The notes beneath the pieces were generated by a model. The model saw only the letters and a list, made by a program, of their open reading frames with translations, did not search any database and was not told the DNA's origin. The position numbers were made by a program, and so were the translations under genes. From a virus: a DNA stretch of 29,143 nucleotides. Shown here in pieces: positions 13,783 to 21,346 of the stretch. The DNA lies in IMG/VR virus record IMGVR_UViG_3300023172_001929, positions 1 to 29,143 of that record; one strand, written 5' to 3'. The stretch's first letter is position 1. Each line of letters starts with the position of its first letter.

Positions 13783-14613
13783 ATGGACTATTACGCTACA
13801 TTAGGTATAAACAGAAATGCTTCTGATTCAGAAATAAAAGATGCATATCGCAAAATGGCGATGAAGCATCATCCTGATCGTGGTGGTGATGAAACCTCAT
13901 TTAAAAATGTTACCGAAGCATACGAAGCTTTAAAAAATCCTGAAACAAGAAAAATGTATGACCAGTTTGGATCAGTAGATCCAAGACAGCGTCAATACCG
14001 AAGTGGTGATTTTCAATACGACTTTGATCAAGATCCGTTCGGTATGGGAGATCTTTTTAGACAGTTCGGTTTCGGTTTTCAGAATAGACAAAGAAATAAT
14101 AACATCAATATTGCTGTAGACATTTCTCTCGAAGATGTACTACAAGGTAAAACAATTGGTATTGAAATACAATTAGCCAATGGTAGAACTAAAGTCGTAA
14201 CTATTGATATTCCTCCAGGTGTTGAACATGGACAATCTGTCCGATATCAAGGAATGGGTGATGATTCCTATAGACAAATCAGGCCTGGTGACCTTATAAT
14301 ACAAGTACGTGTTAGAAATCATCCAGTGTTTAAACGCATAGGTGATAACATTCAATTCGAAACTGCAATTGATGTGTTTAATCTTATGTTAGGAAGTAAA
14401 ACTTCTATTAGGACACTTGATGGTAAATCATTAGAAATTAACATACCTTCAGGTACACAACCTGATACGGTACTAAGTTGTAAAGGAGAAGGTTTGCCAA
14501 ATAGTAGAACAAGGCAACGAGGTAATTTATATGTTAAAATTAAAGCATTAATACCTAAAGACCTTAGTCCACAGCAACTTGAGGAAATAAGAAAAATAAG
14601 ATATGGAATATAA
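13783..14613 (+). CDS. dnaJ: DnaJ-type co-chaperone without zinc finger (CbpA-like)
   Basis: A 276-residue J-domain protein. Residues 1-65 form the J domain with HPD at 30-32 (MKHHPDRGGDE). A short Gly/Phe-rich linker follows (residues about 68-105: DPFGMGDLFRQFGFGFQNRQ), then the two C-terminal substrate-binding domains (DISLEDVLQGKTIGIEIQLA; NHPVFKRIGDNIQFE). The CxxCxGxG zinc repeats of classical DnaJ are missing, so it is type II/CbpA-like. It would stimulate host DnaK and deliver substrates. Its SD lies in a 13-bp hairpin, and it heads an operon with peptide deformylase and a ClpA-like ATPase, so co-regulation of folding and degradation is likely. Confidence 0.93.
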   Translation: MDYYATLGINRNASDSEIKDAYRKMAMKHHPDRGGDETSFKNVTEAYEALKNPETRKMYDQFGSVDPRQRQYRSGDFQYDFDQDPFGMGDLFRQFGFGFQNRQRNNNINIAVDISLEDVLQGKTIGIEIQLANGRTKVVTIDIPPGVEHGQSVRYQGMGDDSYRQIRPGDLIIQVRVRNHPVFKRIGDNIQFETAIDVFNLMLGSKTSIRTLDGKSLEINIPSGTQPDTVLSCKGEGLPNSRTRQRGNLYVKIKALIPKDLSPQQLEEIRKIRYGI

Positions 14614-15136
14614 ATTAGACATAGACTACAAGTTAGGCTTGCATGAAGCACTTGATCAAAACAGCGAAGTATGGGATTTTTCAAACGAAAAATATGATCC
14701 AGAAAAACTAGAATGGGATATGTGCAATTTCATGATAGAGCACAGAGGAATAGGGTTGGCAGCAAATCAAATAGACTTAAAGAAAAGAGTATTTGTAATG
14801 GGCTCAACCACTGTTCCAAATTTTCCAAAACCATTCGCTGTTTTTAATCCTGCAATTATTGAAGCCAGCACTGAAAAAGTTTTAGACTTAGAAGGCTGTT
14901 TAAGTTTCCCAGGATTGTTCTTAAAAGTTTCGCGTCCTGCTTGGATAGTAGCTCAGTGGCAAAATTCAAAAGGCGAAACTAAAGAAGGCAAGATTGAAGG
15001 CTATCTTGCAAAGTGTTTCCAACATGAGTTTGATCACATTAACGGCGTTTGTTTTACAAACAGAGTAAGTAAGTTAAAGCTAGATTTAGCAGTTAAAAAA
15101 TTAAGGAAAAGATTAAAAAATGATAGAGCCAAGTAA
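14603..15136 (+). CDS. def: Peptide deformylase
   Basis: A 177-residue PDF with all three motifs: GIGLAANQ (49-56), EGCLSFPG (97-104) and HEFDH (141-145). C99, H141 and H145 would bind the metal and E142 is the catalytic residue. The enzyme removes the N-formyl group from nascent proteins. Marine phages often carry shortened PDFs; this one is near full length, with an acidic N-terminus of about 35 residues before the first motif. It overlaps dnaJ by 11 bases and the ClpA-like gene by 17 bases, so all three are probably made from one message. Confidence 0.94.
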   Translation: MEYKLDIDYKLGLHEALDQNSEVWDFSNEKYDPEKLEWDMCNFMIEHRGIGLAANQIDLKKRVFVMGSTTVPNFPKPFAVFNPAIIEASTEKVLDLEGCLSFPGLFLKVSRPAWIVAQWQNSKGETKEGKIEGYLAKCFQHEFDHINGVCFTNRVSKLKLDLAVKKLRKRLKNDRAK

Positions 15137-17474
15137 GAACTTACAAAACATTTTCGATAAATCAATTACTATTGCAAAACAGTTTGAACATAGATTTATT
15201 ACTGTTGAGCATCTAGTATATTCCATCTTTTCTGATGAAGCTGCAAGTGATGGCTTAAAAGCATACGGAGCAGATGTTGAATTTATTAGAAGTAACCTAG
15301 AACATTATTTAAAAAACAATTTAAATGATATTAAAGTTGAAGGTGAAACTAATGTTATACCTAAAAAAACCAATGCTGTAGAACGTGTTTTAAATCGCTG
15401 TTTTACACAAGTATTGTTTAGTGGTAGAAATCAAATGGAAGTAGCTGATGTTATTATTAGTGTACTTTCAGAAAAGAATAGTTTTGCCTTCTATTTCCTA
15501 ACCAAAGGCGGTATTATTAAAGAAAAATTTGTAGAACATTTCCAACAATTTATATTTGCAGATGATGAACTAGGAATGGACGAAAACGAAGTGGCACTTA
15601 CAAAGGATCAATTAGAAAAAATTATTTCACAATTTTGTACAAATTTATCATTACGAGCAAAACAAAAAGTTATTGATCCAGTTATTGGAAGAGATGAAGA
15701 ACTTGAAAACATTATCTTAACACTGGCTAGACGTAGCAAATCAAATGTACTAATGGTAGGTGATCCAGGTGTAGGTAAAACTGCTATTGCAGAAGGATTA
15801 GCAAAAAGAATTTTTGAGAAAAAAGTACCTAAGTTTATTCAAGACCATATTGTTTATAGTTTAGATATAGGTTCTCTAGTTGCAGGGTCAAAATACAGAG
15901 GTGACTTTGAAGAAAGAATTAAAGCAGTTCTAACTGCTATTGAAAGAAAAGGAAAGGTTATTCTTTTCATAGACGAAGCTCATATGATGAGTGGTGCAGG
16001 GTCAGCAAGTCAAGGTTCAAACGATCTTGCAAATATGTTGAAGCCTGCTCTAAGTAAAGGCAACTTAAAAGTTATTGCTTCAACTACTTGGGAAGAATAT
16101 CGCAAGTACTTTGAAAAGGATCGTGCTTTAATGCGTCGATTCCAGCGTGTAACTATTGACGAACCTACTGAAGAATTAACTATTAAAATTATTAAAGGCC
16201 TTAAAAGATATTACGAGAAACACCATAACGTTGCTATTACCGAGGAAGCTATTGTACAGGCAGTGAAACTTTCAGTTAAGTATATGGCTGATAAAAAACT
16301 GCCTGACAAGGCGATTGATATTATCGATTGTGCTTCTGCTAGGTATAAACTTAATGACGATCCGTTAGAAGAAGATGTACAACAAATTGTTGATATCGAG
16401 CAGATTACTTATGAATTAAGTAAGATGATCAATATGCCATTGGAAACTGTTGCACAAAAGGAAAGCAAGAATCTTTCTGGATTAGAACAATCTATGAAAC
16501 AGTCAGTATTTGGTCAAGACAATGCTGTAGATGTTTTACTTGACAAAATCTTTGTAGCACAGGCAGGATTAAAAACTCCTAACAAACCTGTAGGATCATT
16601 CTTGTTCCTAGGACCAACAGGATGTGGTAAAACTGAAACTGCTAAACAACTAGCGGAAAAAATGGGTATGACTCTTGTACGTTTTGATATGAGTGAATAT
16701 CAAGAGAAACATTCAGTAGCACGTTTGATTGGTGCGCCTCCAGGATATGTAGGTTATGACGAAAACGCAGGACAGTTAATTACTAAACTTCAAGAAACAC
16801 CTAACTGTATATTGCTGTTAGATGAGATTGAAAAAGCACACCCAGATGTATCAAATATTCTTTTACAGTTTATGGATAACGGATTTGTAACAGGATCTAA
16901 CGGTAAACAAGCAGACGGACGTAATACTATTCTTATTATGACAAGTAACTTAGGTGCTGCCGACAATGAAAGAAATAATATTGGCTTTGACGATTTAGAA
17001 AAAGATGGTGAAGATGACAAAGCTGTTAAAAAATTCTTTGCTCCAGAATTTCGAAATCGTTTAGATGCAACTATTAAGTTTGGTAAACTATCTAAAGAAG
17101 TAGTATGTAGTATTGTTCATAAGTTTATAGCAGAACTAAATTCACAACTTAAAGATAAAAACATTCTAATTCAACCTGATGATAGTGCAGTTGAATGGTT
17201 AGCTGATAAAGGTTATAGTCCTAAACTTGGAGCAAGACCATTAGGTCGAGTTATTGATAATAAAATTAAAACTCCATTAAGTAAAAGAGTATTGTTCGGA
17301 GATTTGATCGATGGTGGTAAAGTTACAATTTCTATTGTTGAGAATGAACCAGCATTTGAAATTACTCCAATGCCTAAGCCACTTACAAAAGCAGAAAGAA
17401 AAGCATTAAAAGCAAAGCTGAAGCAGGAACAAAATGCTACCGACACCGAAGAAAACAAAACAGAAATTTTATAA
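15120..17474 (+). CDS. clpA: ClpA-like double-AAA+ unfoldase with ClpP-docking-like loop
   Basis: A 784-residue Hsp100 protein (E. coli ClpA 758). It has an N-terminal Clp-N-like repeat (residues 1-145), first AAA+ domain with Walker A GDPGVGKT (about 214-221), FIDEAH and the VAGSKYRGDFEERI pore-region signature, then a short junction without the long coiled-coil middle domain of ClpB, and the second AAA+ domain with Walker A GPTGCGKT (about 498-505), GAPPGYVGYDE and LLDEIEKAHP. A tripeptide IGF at 621-623 stands where ClpA has IGL for ClpP contact. It would unfold proteins, possibly for host ClpP, since no phage ClpP is seen here. The last 30 residues are Lys/Glu rich. Confidence 0.92.
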   Translation: MIEPSKNLQNIFDKSITIAKQFEHRFITVEHLVYSIFSDEAASDGLKAYGADVEFIRSNLEHYLKNNLNDIKVEGETNVIPKKTNAVERVLNRCFTQVLFSGRNQMEVADVIISVLSEKNSFAFYFLTKGGIIKEKFVEHFQQFIFADDELGMDENEVALTKDQLEKIISQFCTNLSLRAKQKVIDPVIGRDEELENIILTLARRSKSNVLMVGDPGVGKTAIAEGLAKRIFEKKVPKFIQDHIVYSLDIGSLVAGSKYRGDFEERIKAVLTAIERKGKVILFIDEAHMMSGAGSASQGSNDLANMLKPALSKGNLKVIASTTWEEYRKYFEKDRALMRRFQRVTIDEPTEELTIKIIKGLKRYYEKHHNVAITEEAIVQAVKLSVKYMADKKLPDKAIDIIDCASARYKLNDDPLEEDVQQIVDIEQITYELSKMINMPLETVAQKESKNLSGLEQSMKQSVFGQDNAVDVLLDKIFVAQAGLKTPNKPVGSFLFLGPTGCGKTETAKQLAEKMGMTLVRFDMSEYQEKHSVARLIGAPPGYVGYDENAGQLITKLQETPNCILLLDEIEKAHPDVSNILLQFMDNGFVTGSNGKQADGRNTILIMTSNLGAADNERNNIGFDDLEKDGEDDKAVKKFFAPEFRNRLDATIKFGKLSKEVVCSIVHKFIAELNSQLKDKNILIQPDDSAVEWLADKGYSPKLGARPLGRVIDNKIKTPLSKRVLFGDLIDGGKVTISIVENEPAFEITPMPKPLTKAERKALKAKLKQEQNATDTEENKTEIL

Positions 17475-18099
17475 TCAGTACATTTATAAAATTAACTTAG
17501 AAATGCTAGGAGCATTTGCTCTTAGGCATTATAAGTTTGATCAATTTAAAAACAGCGGTAATCTACCTTTTAAAAGTCAATTCGGTAGCGAACGTCTAAG
17601 TGATAAAGTTGATAGTAATAAAGAAAATCTTCTAAAACTTTCGTTTATGCTAGAGTCTTACAAAGACTCTATGCGTATTCGAGTTGAAGGTGACTGGGTG
17701 GATATCTATACTAATGAAGATACTATATATCGTGAATTCTTAAAAGAGTTTGAAAGTAATGTAATTAGAAGATGGGAACCACCTGCAGGATTAGAAGATG
17801 AATTACTAGATAGTCATAAGAAGATTTTTGTAAAAAAACTACCACACGAAAAGTACGAATATAAAGTATACCTTTTACCTCATAAGTTAAAATATGATAG
17901 GCATAGTATTGCAGATTGGTACGAAAAGCAAACTGAACATACTTCAATCAGTCCTAGCATTGTAAAGTGGATTAGAAGAACATCACAGAACTGGGATAGA
18001 AGGTATATATTAGTTGATAACGATAAAACTTTACTAATGCTTAAATTAAGGTCTCCTGAGCTTATTGGTGCAGTACATCGTTATGTTGTAATTACATAA
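17434..18099 (+). CDS. Unknown phage protein (221 residues)
   Basis: The gene overlaps the end of clpA by 41 bases, with AGGA 7 bases before ATG 17434. The product begins with a basic tail (MLPTPKKTKQKFYNQYIYKI) and continues as a mixed alpha/beta protein with many aromatic and charged residues (FMLESYKDSMRIRVEGDWVD; YEYKVYLLPHKLKYDRHSIA). It has no cysteines and no transmembrane helix. I see no catalytic signature. The basic, aromatic-rich composition would fit nucleic-acid or virion binding, and co-translation with ClpA could mean an adaptor or substrate role, but both are guesses. Confidence 0.75.
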   Translation: MLPTPKKTKQKFYNQYIYKINLEMLGAFALRHYKFDQFKNSGNLPFKSQFGSERLSDKVDSNKENLLKLSFMLESYKDSMRIRVEGDWVDIYTNEDTIYREFLKEFESNVIRRWEPPAGLEDELLDSHKKIFVKKLPHEKYEYKVYLLPHKLKYDRHSIADWYEKQTEHTSISPSIVKWIRRTSQNWDRRYILVDNDKTLLMLKLRSPELIGAVHRYVVIT

Positions 18100-18106
18100 A
18101 TACAGT

Positions 18107-18466
18107 ATGTCCACAGAAAACATCACATTGTTAGAAAATATTACTACGGAATCAACAGATTCCACATATTCGTACGGCACAAAACAAAAAGGTGCAGGAT
18201 ACTATAAAAATGGTAATGGAGTACACACAGCAGTGTATCAAACCGCAGATTTTATAGGTTCTATGAAAATACAAGGTACTTTAGCACAAGAACCAGGAGA
18301 TTCAGACTGGATCGATATAGAAGATACTGAAGTAGGTTTAGGTTACGATAGTACTATTTTCTTAACAAATTCCAAAGCAGTTACATTTACTGGCAAGTTT
18401 GTGTGGGTTAGAGCTGCATACAACCTACAAAACGGCACTATTACACGTATCCTTTATAATTATTAA
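18107..18466 (+). CDS. Small beta-rich protein, likely virion-associated
   Basis: A 119-residue protein full of Thr, Ser, Gly and Tyr with alternating beta-strand patterns (STYSYGTKQKGAGYYKNGNG; FVWVRAAYNLQNGTITRILY) and no cysteine. The appearance is that of a small virion decoration or tail component. No SD is visible before ATG 18107, and a CATAAATA box at 18095-18102 is so close that a transcript from it would be nearly leaderless; translation may instead depend on the preceding gene, which ends 7 bases upstream. Confidence 0.68.
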   Translation: MSTENITLLENITTESTDSTYSYGTKQKGAGYYKNGNGVHTAVYQTADFIGSMKIQGTLAQEPGDSDWIDIEDTEVGLGYDSTIFLTNSKAVTFTGKFVWVRAAYNLQNGTITRILYNY

Positions 18467-18480
18467 TCTTGCGTTTTACG

Positions 18481-18498
18481 CTAAATACTGTATAAATC
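18481..18498 (+). promoter_or_regulatory. Two candidate late promoter boxes (CTAAATA and TATAAATC)
   Basis: CTAAATA (18481-18487) and TATAAATC (18491-18498, seven of eight bases of the T4 consensus) lie in the gap before the gene at 18517, whose SD AAAGGAA is at 18503-18509. They would drive the long late-looking cluster 18517-22495. Confidence 0.55.
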
Positions 18499-18516
18499 TA
18501 TCAAAGGAATTATACG

Positions 18517-19155
18517 ATGCGTGATCTATTGGACAAATTAAAATTATACGAAGATGTCGACACATATCAAGGTGAAGTTGACGGCTTTGAATTCACCGGA
18601 GATGATGGCGAAACCGGCGAAGGCACACTTTATTATACAGCAGTTAACGGAAAAGTTGACCCTAAATCACTAAGAGGTGAAGCAGAGGGCGATGGTAACA
18701 ATAAACTAGATGATGAACTAGCAACAGCAGTTGTCCAGCCAGGAGCATTAGATCACGAATATGCAATGGATGCAGCACAAGAAGACTACGAAGAAGCTGT
18801 AAGAAGAATGATGTCAAAGTTTGAAGAAATCAACGATGAACAAACATTTGAAGGTGAAGAGTTTTATAACTATTACGGTTTCCTACCATGGCACGAAGAT
18901 GTACCTGTAGAAGAAGCAGAATATAGAGGTCGTAAAGTTCCACTAGGCAAACCTATGCAAGGTGATGTCAAGAAGTTTAAAGTATACGTTAGAGATCCGA
19001 AAACAAAAAATATTAAGAAAGTAAACTTTGGTGATCCTAATATGAGAATTAAAAAATCTAATCCGGCACGTAGAAAGTCATTTAGAGCTAGACATAATTG
19101 TTCAAACCCAGGTCCGAGAACAAAAGCTCGTTACTGGTCATGCAGGAAGTGGTAA
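18517..19155 (+). CDS. Modular phage protein with basic two-Cys C-terminal module
   Basis: A 212-residue protein. The N-terminus MRDLLDKLKLYED could be a short targeting segment (see the cluster finding). The middle is very acidic (residues 13-150). The last 65 residues switch to basic: KKFKVYVRDPKTKNIKKVNF, then RRKSFRARHNCSNPGP and a final YWSCRKW. I have seen this C-terminal module at the end of otherwise unrelated proteins of T4-like marine phages; its role is not known to me. The sharp acidic/basic split is unusual. First gene after two late promoter boxes; next gene starts one base after its stop. Confidence 0.75.
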   Translation: MRDLLDKLKLYEDVDTYQGEVDGFEFTGDDGETGEGTLYYTAVNGKVDPKSLRGEAEGDGNNKLDDELATAVVQPGALDHEYAMDAAQEDYEEAVRRMMSKFEEINDEQTFEGEEFYNYYGFLPWHEDVPVEEAEYRGRKVPLGKPMQGDVKKFKVYVRDPKTKNIKKVNFGDPNMRIKKSNPARRKSFRARHNCSNPGPRTKARYWSCRKW

Positions 19156-19491
19156 ATGAAACTCAACGAATTATTCTCACCTATAGGCGCACCTGACGAT
19201 AACGAAGATATCAATTGGGTTGAAGATTTAAAAATCTTCATCGACAATGATAACCAAGTCCTTAGTAATGTAATGTTTCCGGCCATAAAGAAACATAAAA
19301 ATTATCCAGGACACCCTGATGCTTATAAAATTTATATCAAGCCTGTCAATGCTTGTAAAGAAATGTACTGCAATAAATTTCAAGTAGATGACGCTGATCA
19401 AAAGTTTCCAAAAGAACAAATAATTGCTTTAGCGAGACGTATTGCCTCAGAGCAAGATAGTTTTATTAAACGAGGCGATTATGAAGATTAG
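19156..19491 (+). CDS. Small protein with MKLNELF N-terminus, unknown function
   Basis: A 111-residue protein directly adjoining its neighbours (0-base gap before, 11-base overlap after). The start MKLNELFSPIGAPDDNEDIN is of the type shared with genes at 19481 and 22220. The rest is a compact helical-looking domain with two nearby cysteines (NACKEMYCNKFQVDD) and a segment FPKEQIIALARRIASEQDSF. No catalytic motif is recognisable. Likely a late protein; possibly packaged in the head if the N-terminus is a targeting tag. Confidence 0.72.
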   Translation: MKLNELFSPIGAPDDNEDINWVEDLKIFIDNDNQVLSNVMFPAIKKHKNYPGHPDAYKIYIKPVNACKEMYCNKFQVDDADQKFPKEQIIALARRIASEQDSFIKRGDYED

Positions 19492-20113
19492 AGAACTCTT
19501 CGAAGCACAAGATAGACACGTTACATTTTGTTTCGGAAGATTCAATCCCCCTACACTTGGCCATAAAAAAGTTTTTGATGCAATGGCTGACCAAGGTGGA
19601 GAAATGAAAATTTTTACAAGTGTTAGCCAAGACGGGAAAAAGAATCCGTTAGACTATGACACAAAAATTGACTTTATTAGAAAGATACATCCTAACTACG
19701 CTGATCAAATAGAAGATAACAAAAATCTAAACACCATTGACAAAGTATGTGAGTACTTAAATGATCAAGGATACAATCACATCACATTTGTTGCAGGTAG
19801 TGATAGATTAGATTCTATGAGAAATCTTATTAAAGATTACAATGGTAAGACTGAAGGTAAAAGAGGACCTGTTGCACATCCTTTTAAATTTGAAACAATG
19901 GAATTTGTTTCAAGTGGTGAAAGAGAAGATGGCGCAGAAGGTGTAGAAGGAATTAGCGGAACACAAGCACGTGAAGATGCAGCAAACAACGACTTAAAAA
20001 GTTTTGTAAAACATACAGGTGCAGGTGAACACGCAGACGAACTTTTTCTAGCAGTTAGAAAAGGAATGGGACTTCAAGATGAAAAAACAGATGCCGAAGA
20101 CGATCAAGAGTAG
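19481..20113 (+). CDS. HxGH-superfamily nucleotidyltransferase (NMN adenylyltransferase-like)
   Basis: A 210-residue protein. ATG 19481 (SD GAGG) was chosen; a longer in-frame start at 19442 lies deep in the upstream gene. After the short start MKIRELFEAQ comes the superfamily signature CFGRFNPPTLGHKKVFDAM (TLGH at 25-28), VAGSDR (105-109) and ISGTQAR (158-164, the ISTTxxR equivalent). These motifs place it with nucleotidylyl transferases such as NadM/NadD-type NMN adenylyltransferases or phage FAD-synthetase-like proteins. The reaction is transfer of a nucleotidyl group from ATP or CTP to a phosphate-bearing substrate; which one cannot be told. It ends with an acidic tail. Confidence 0.84.
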   Translation: MKIRELFEAQDRHVTFCFGRFNPPTLGHKKVFDAMADQGGEMKIFTSVSQDGKKNPLDYDTKIDFIRKIHPNYADQIEDNKNLNTIDKVCEYLNDQGYNHITFVAGSDRLDSMRNLIKDYNGKTEGKRGPVAHPFKFETMEFVSSGEREDGAEGVEGISGTQAREDAANNDLKSFVKHTGAGEHADELFLAVRKGMGLQDEKTDAEDDQE

Positions 20114-21146
20114 AGACCCTAGTTGGAAAACTATGCAAGACATTCGTCAGAGTGGTGCTATGGGTGCTCATCGAGATAAGAAGAAAGAACAAAAATACGG
20201 ATACGAAAAACATAAGGGGAAAACAATGGACGAATCCATCTATACACATCCAGCCGGTAGTGAACTATCAAGAATCGGTAGAATCTTGATGGACAAAGCA
20301 ATTACAACCAAAGACGATGCATTATCAAATGTAATGTCAAGAGTAGGTAGTGAACTTACTATGTACGGTGAAGCAGGAGGTGCATCTTCGATAGAAGAGC
20401 TTGAAAAGAAAACTAAACTACCGAAAGAAAAAATTCTAAAACTAATGAAATGGGCTACGCAACAAAAAGACGATACCCTATCAAAAGTAAAAGATCCTGA
20501 GCCATCAAAAGATGATGACGATGAAAAAGAAGAGTCAATTGCAACCGAGACAACCCCTATCGGTCATGTAGATGATGAACGTAATATGATTCGTAAAGAA
20601 CTTTATCAAATGGCTACCTATGCTAAAGAGATGTTTACAATGTTAGAAAAATTACCTGCGGACAGTGATTTCCCCCACTGGTGGCAGGCTAAGGTTGTTA
20701 ACAGTCTTTCAATGATTAGCAAAGCTAAACACTATCTTGAAAACGAAATCAATGTTCCAGATGTTGATGGAGACAGAACAGAAGAATCGCATGATAACAT
20801 GGGATTTTCTGACAAAGAAATTAAAATGGCTTACGGTGTTTTAAACGATCCAAGATACAAAGGTGGCAATATGACAGGTGCTGTTGCTACTATCGAAAAA
20901 ATTGCTAAGGGCTTATCAAAACATCCAGGTGTTCAAAAAGCACTACAAAGAACAAACGAATCAGTATGTTCTGAATGCGGCAAAGTTCGCTTTACATCAC
21001 TACCAGAAGAAATGCAATCTCAATACGAAAATGTAAATGAAGAAAAGCAAAAAGGTGTTGATGGCAAAGTATGCTGGAAAGGCTACAAGCGCATGGGCAC
21101 CAAGATGAAAGGTGGCAAACGAGTAGACAACTGTGTTAAGATGTAA
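20079..21146 (+). CDS. Modular phage protein with CWKGY-type C-terminal module
   Basis: A 355-residue protein if started at ATG 20079 (35-base overlap with the previous gene). An in-frame ATG at 20226 has a better SD (AGGGGA) and would remove 49 basic residues (DPSWKTMQDIRQSGAMGAHR part), but those residues look like genuine protein, so I keep the longer form. The central part is helical with an acidic linker (KDDDDEKEES) and a His/Trp-rich segment (DSDFPHWWQAKVVNSLSM). Near the end are CSECG and, in the last 30 residues, GKVCWKGYKRMGTKMKGGKR followed by VDNC. I know this closing module from short phage proteins but not its role. Confidence 0.75.
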   Translation: MKKQMPKTIKSRDPSWKTMQDIRQSGAMGAHRDKKKEQKYGYEKHKGKTMDESIYTHPAGSELSRIGRILMDKAITTKDDALSNVMSRVGSELTMYGEAGGASSIEELEKKTKLPKEKILKLMKWATQQKDDTLSKVKDPEPSKDDDDEKEESIATETTPIGHVDDERNMIRKELYQMATYAKEMFTMLEKLPADSDFPHWWQAKVVNSLSMISKAKHYLENEINVPDVDGDRTEESHDNMGFSDKEIKMAYGVLNDPRYKGGNMTGAVATIEKIAKGLSKHPGVQKALQRTNESVCSECGKVRFTSLPEEMQSQYENVNEEKQKGVDGKVCWKGYKRMGTKMKGGKRVDNCVKM

Positions 21147-21346
21147 TGGAGATCGAAGAGCTAAAAAGACTTGCGGGTATCTATGAGCGTCACGGCTGGA
21201 AAGCATATGACGGACCCAATCTATCGATCACAGGCACAGAAAAACAATACCTAGAAAAGAAGCACAACATACAACCAGGAACACCAGAATGGTTTAAGTT
21301 GTGGTTCTCATTACCAAAACTAACAGGCGAGAAACCAATAGGATGA
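21146..21346 (+). CDS. Small phage protein (MEIEELKRLAGI type), unknown function
   Basis: A 66-residue protein whose ATG shares one base with the upstream stop (TAATG). It starts MEIEELKRLAGIYERHGW and ends with QPGTPEWFKLWFSLPKLTG, a Trp/Phe-rich stretch that I recall from several marine T4-like phages. The middle is basic/polar. No enzyme motif. It overlaps the HAD gene by ATGA and so is in the same translation unit. An IxE context lies at residues 12-14 (IYE), a possible prohead protease cut site. Confidence 0.72.
   Translation: MEIEELKRLAGIYERHGWKAYDGPNLSITGTEKQYLEKKHNIQPGTPEWFKLWFSLPKLTGEKPIG

Noticed and set aside
18095-18102. CATAAATA as a late promoter for the gene at 18107
   Set aside because: The expected transcript would start at or after the ATG, and the string overlaps a TAA stop followed by AT-rich sequence; listed only as a remark in that gene.
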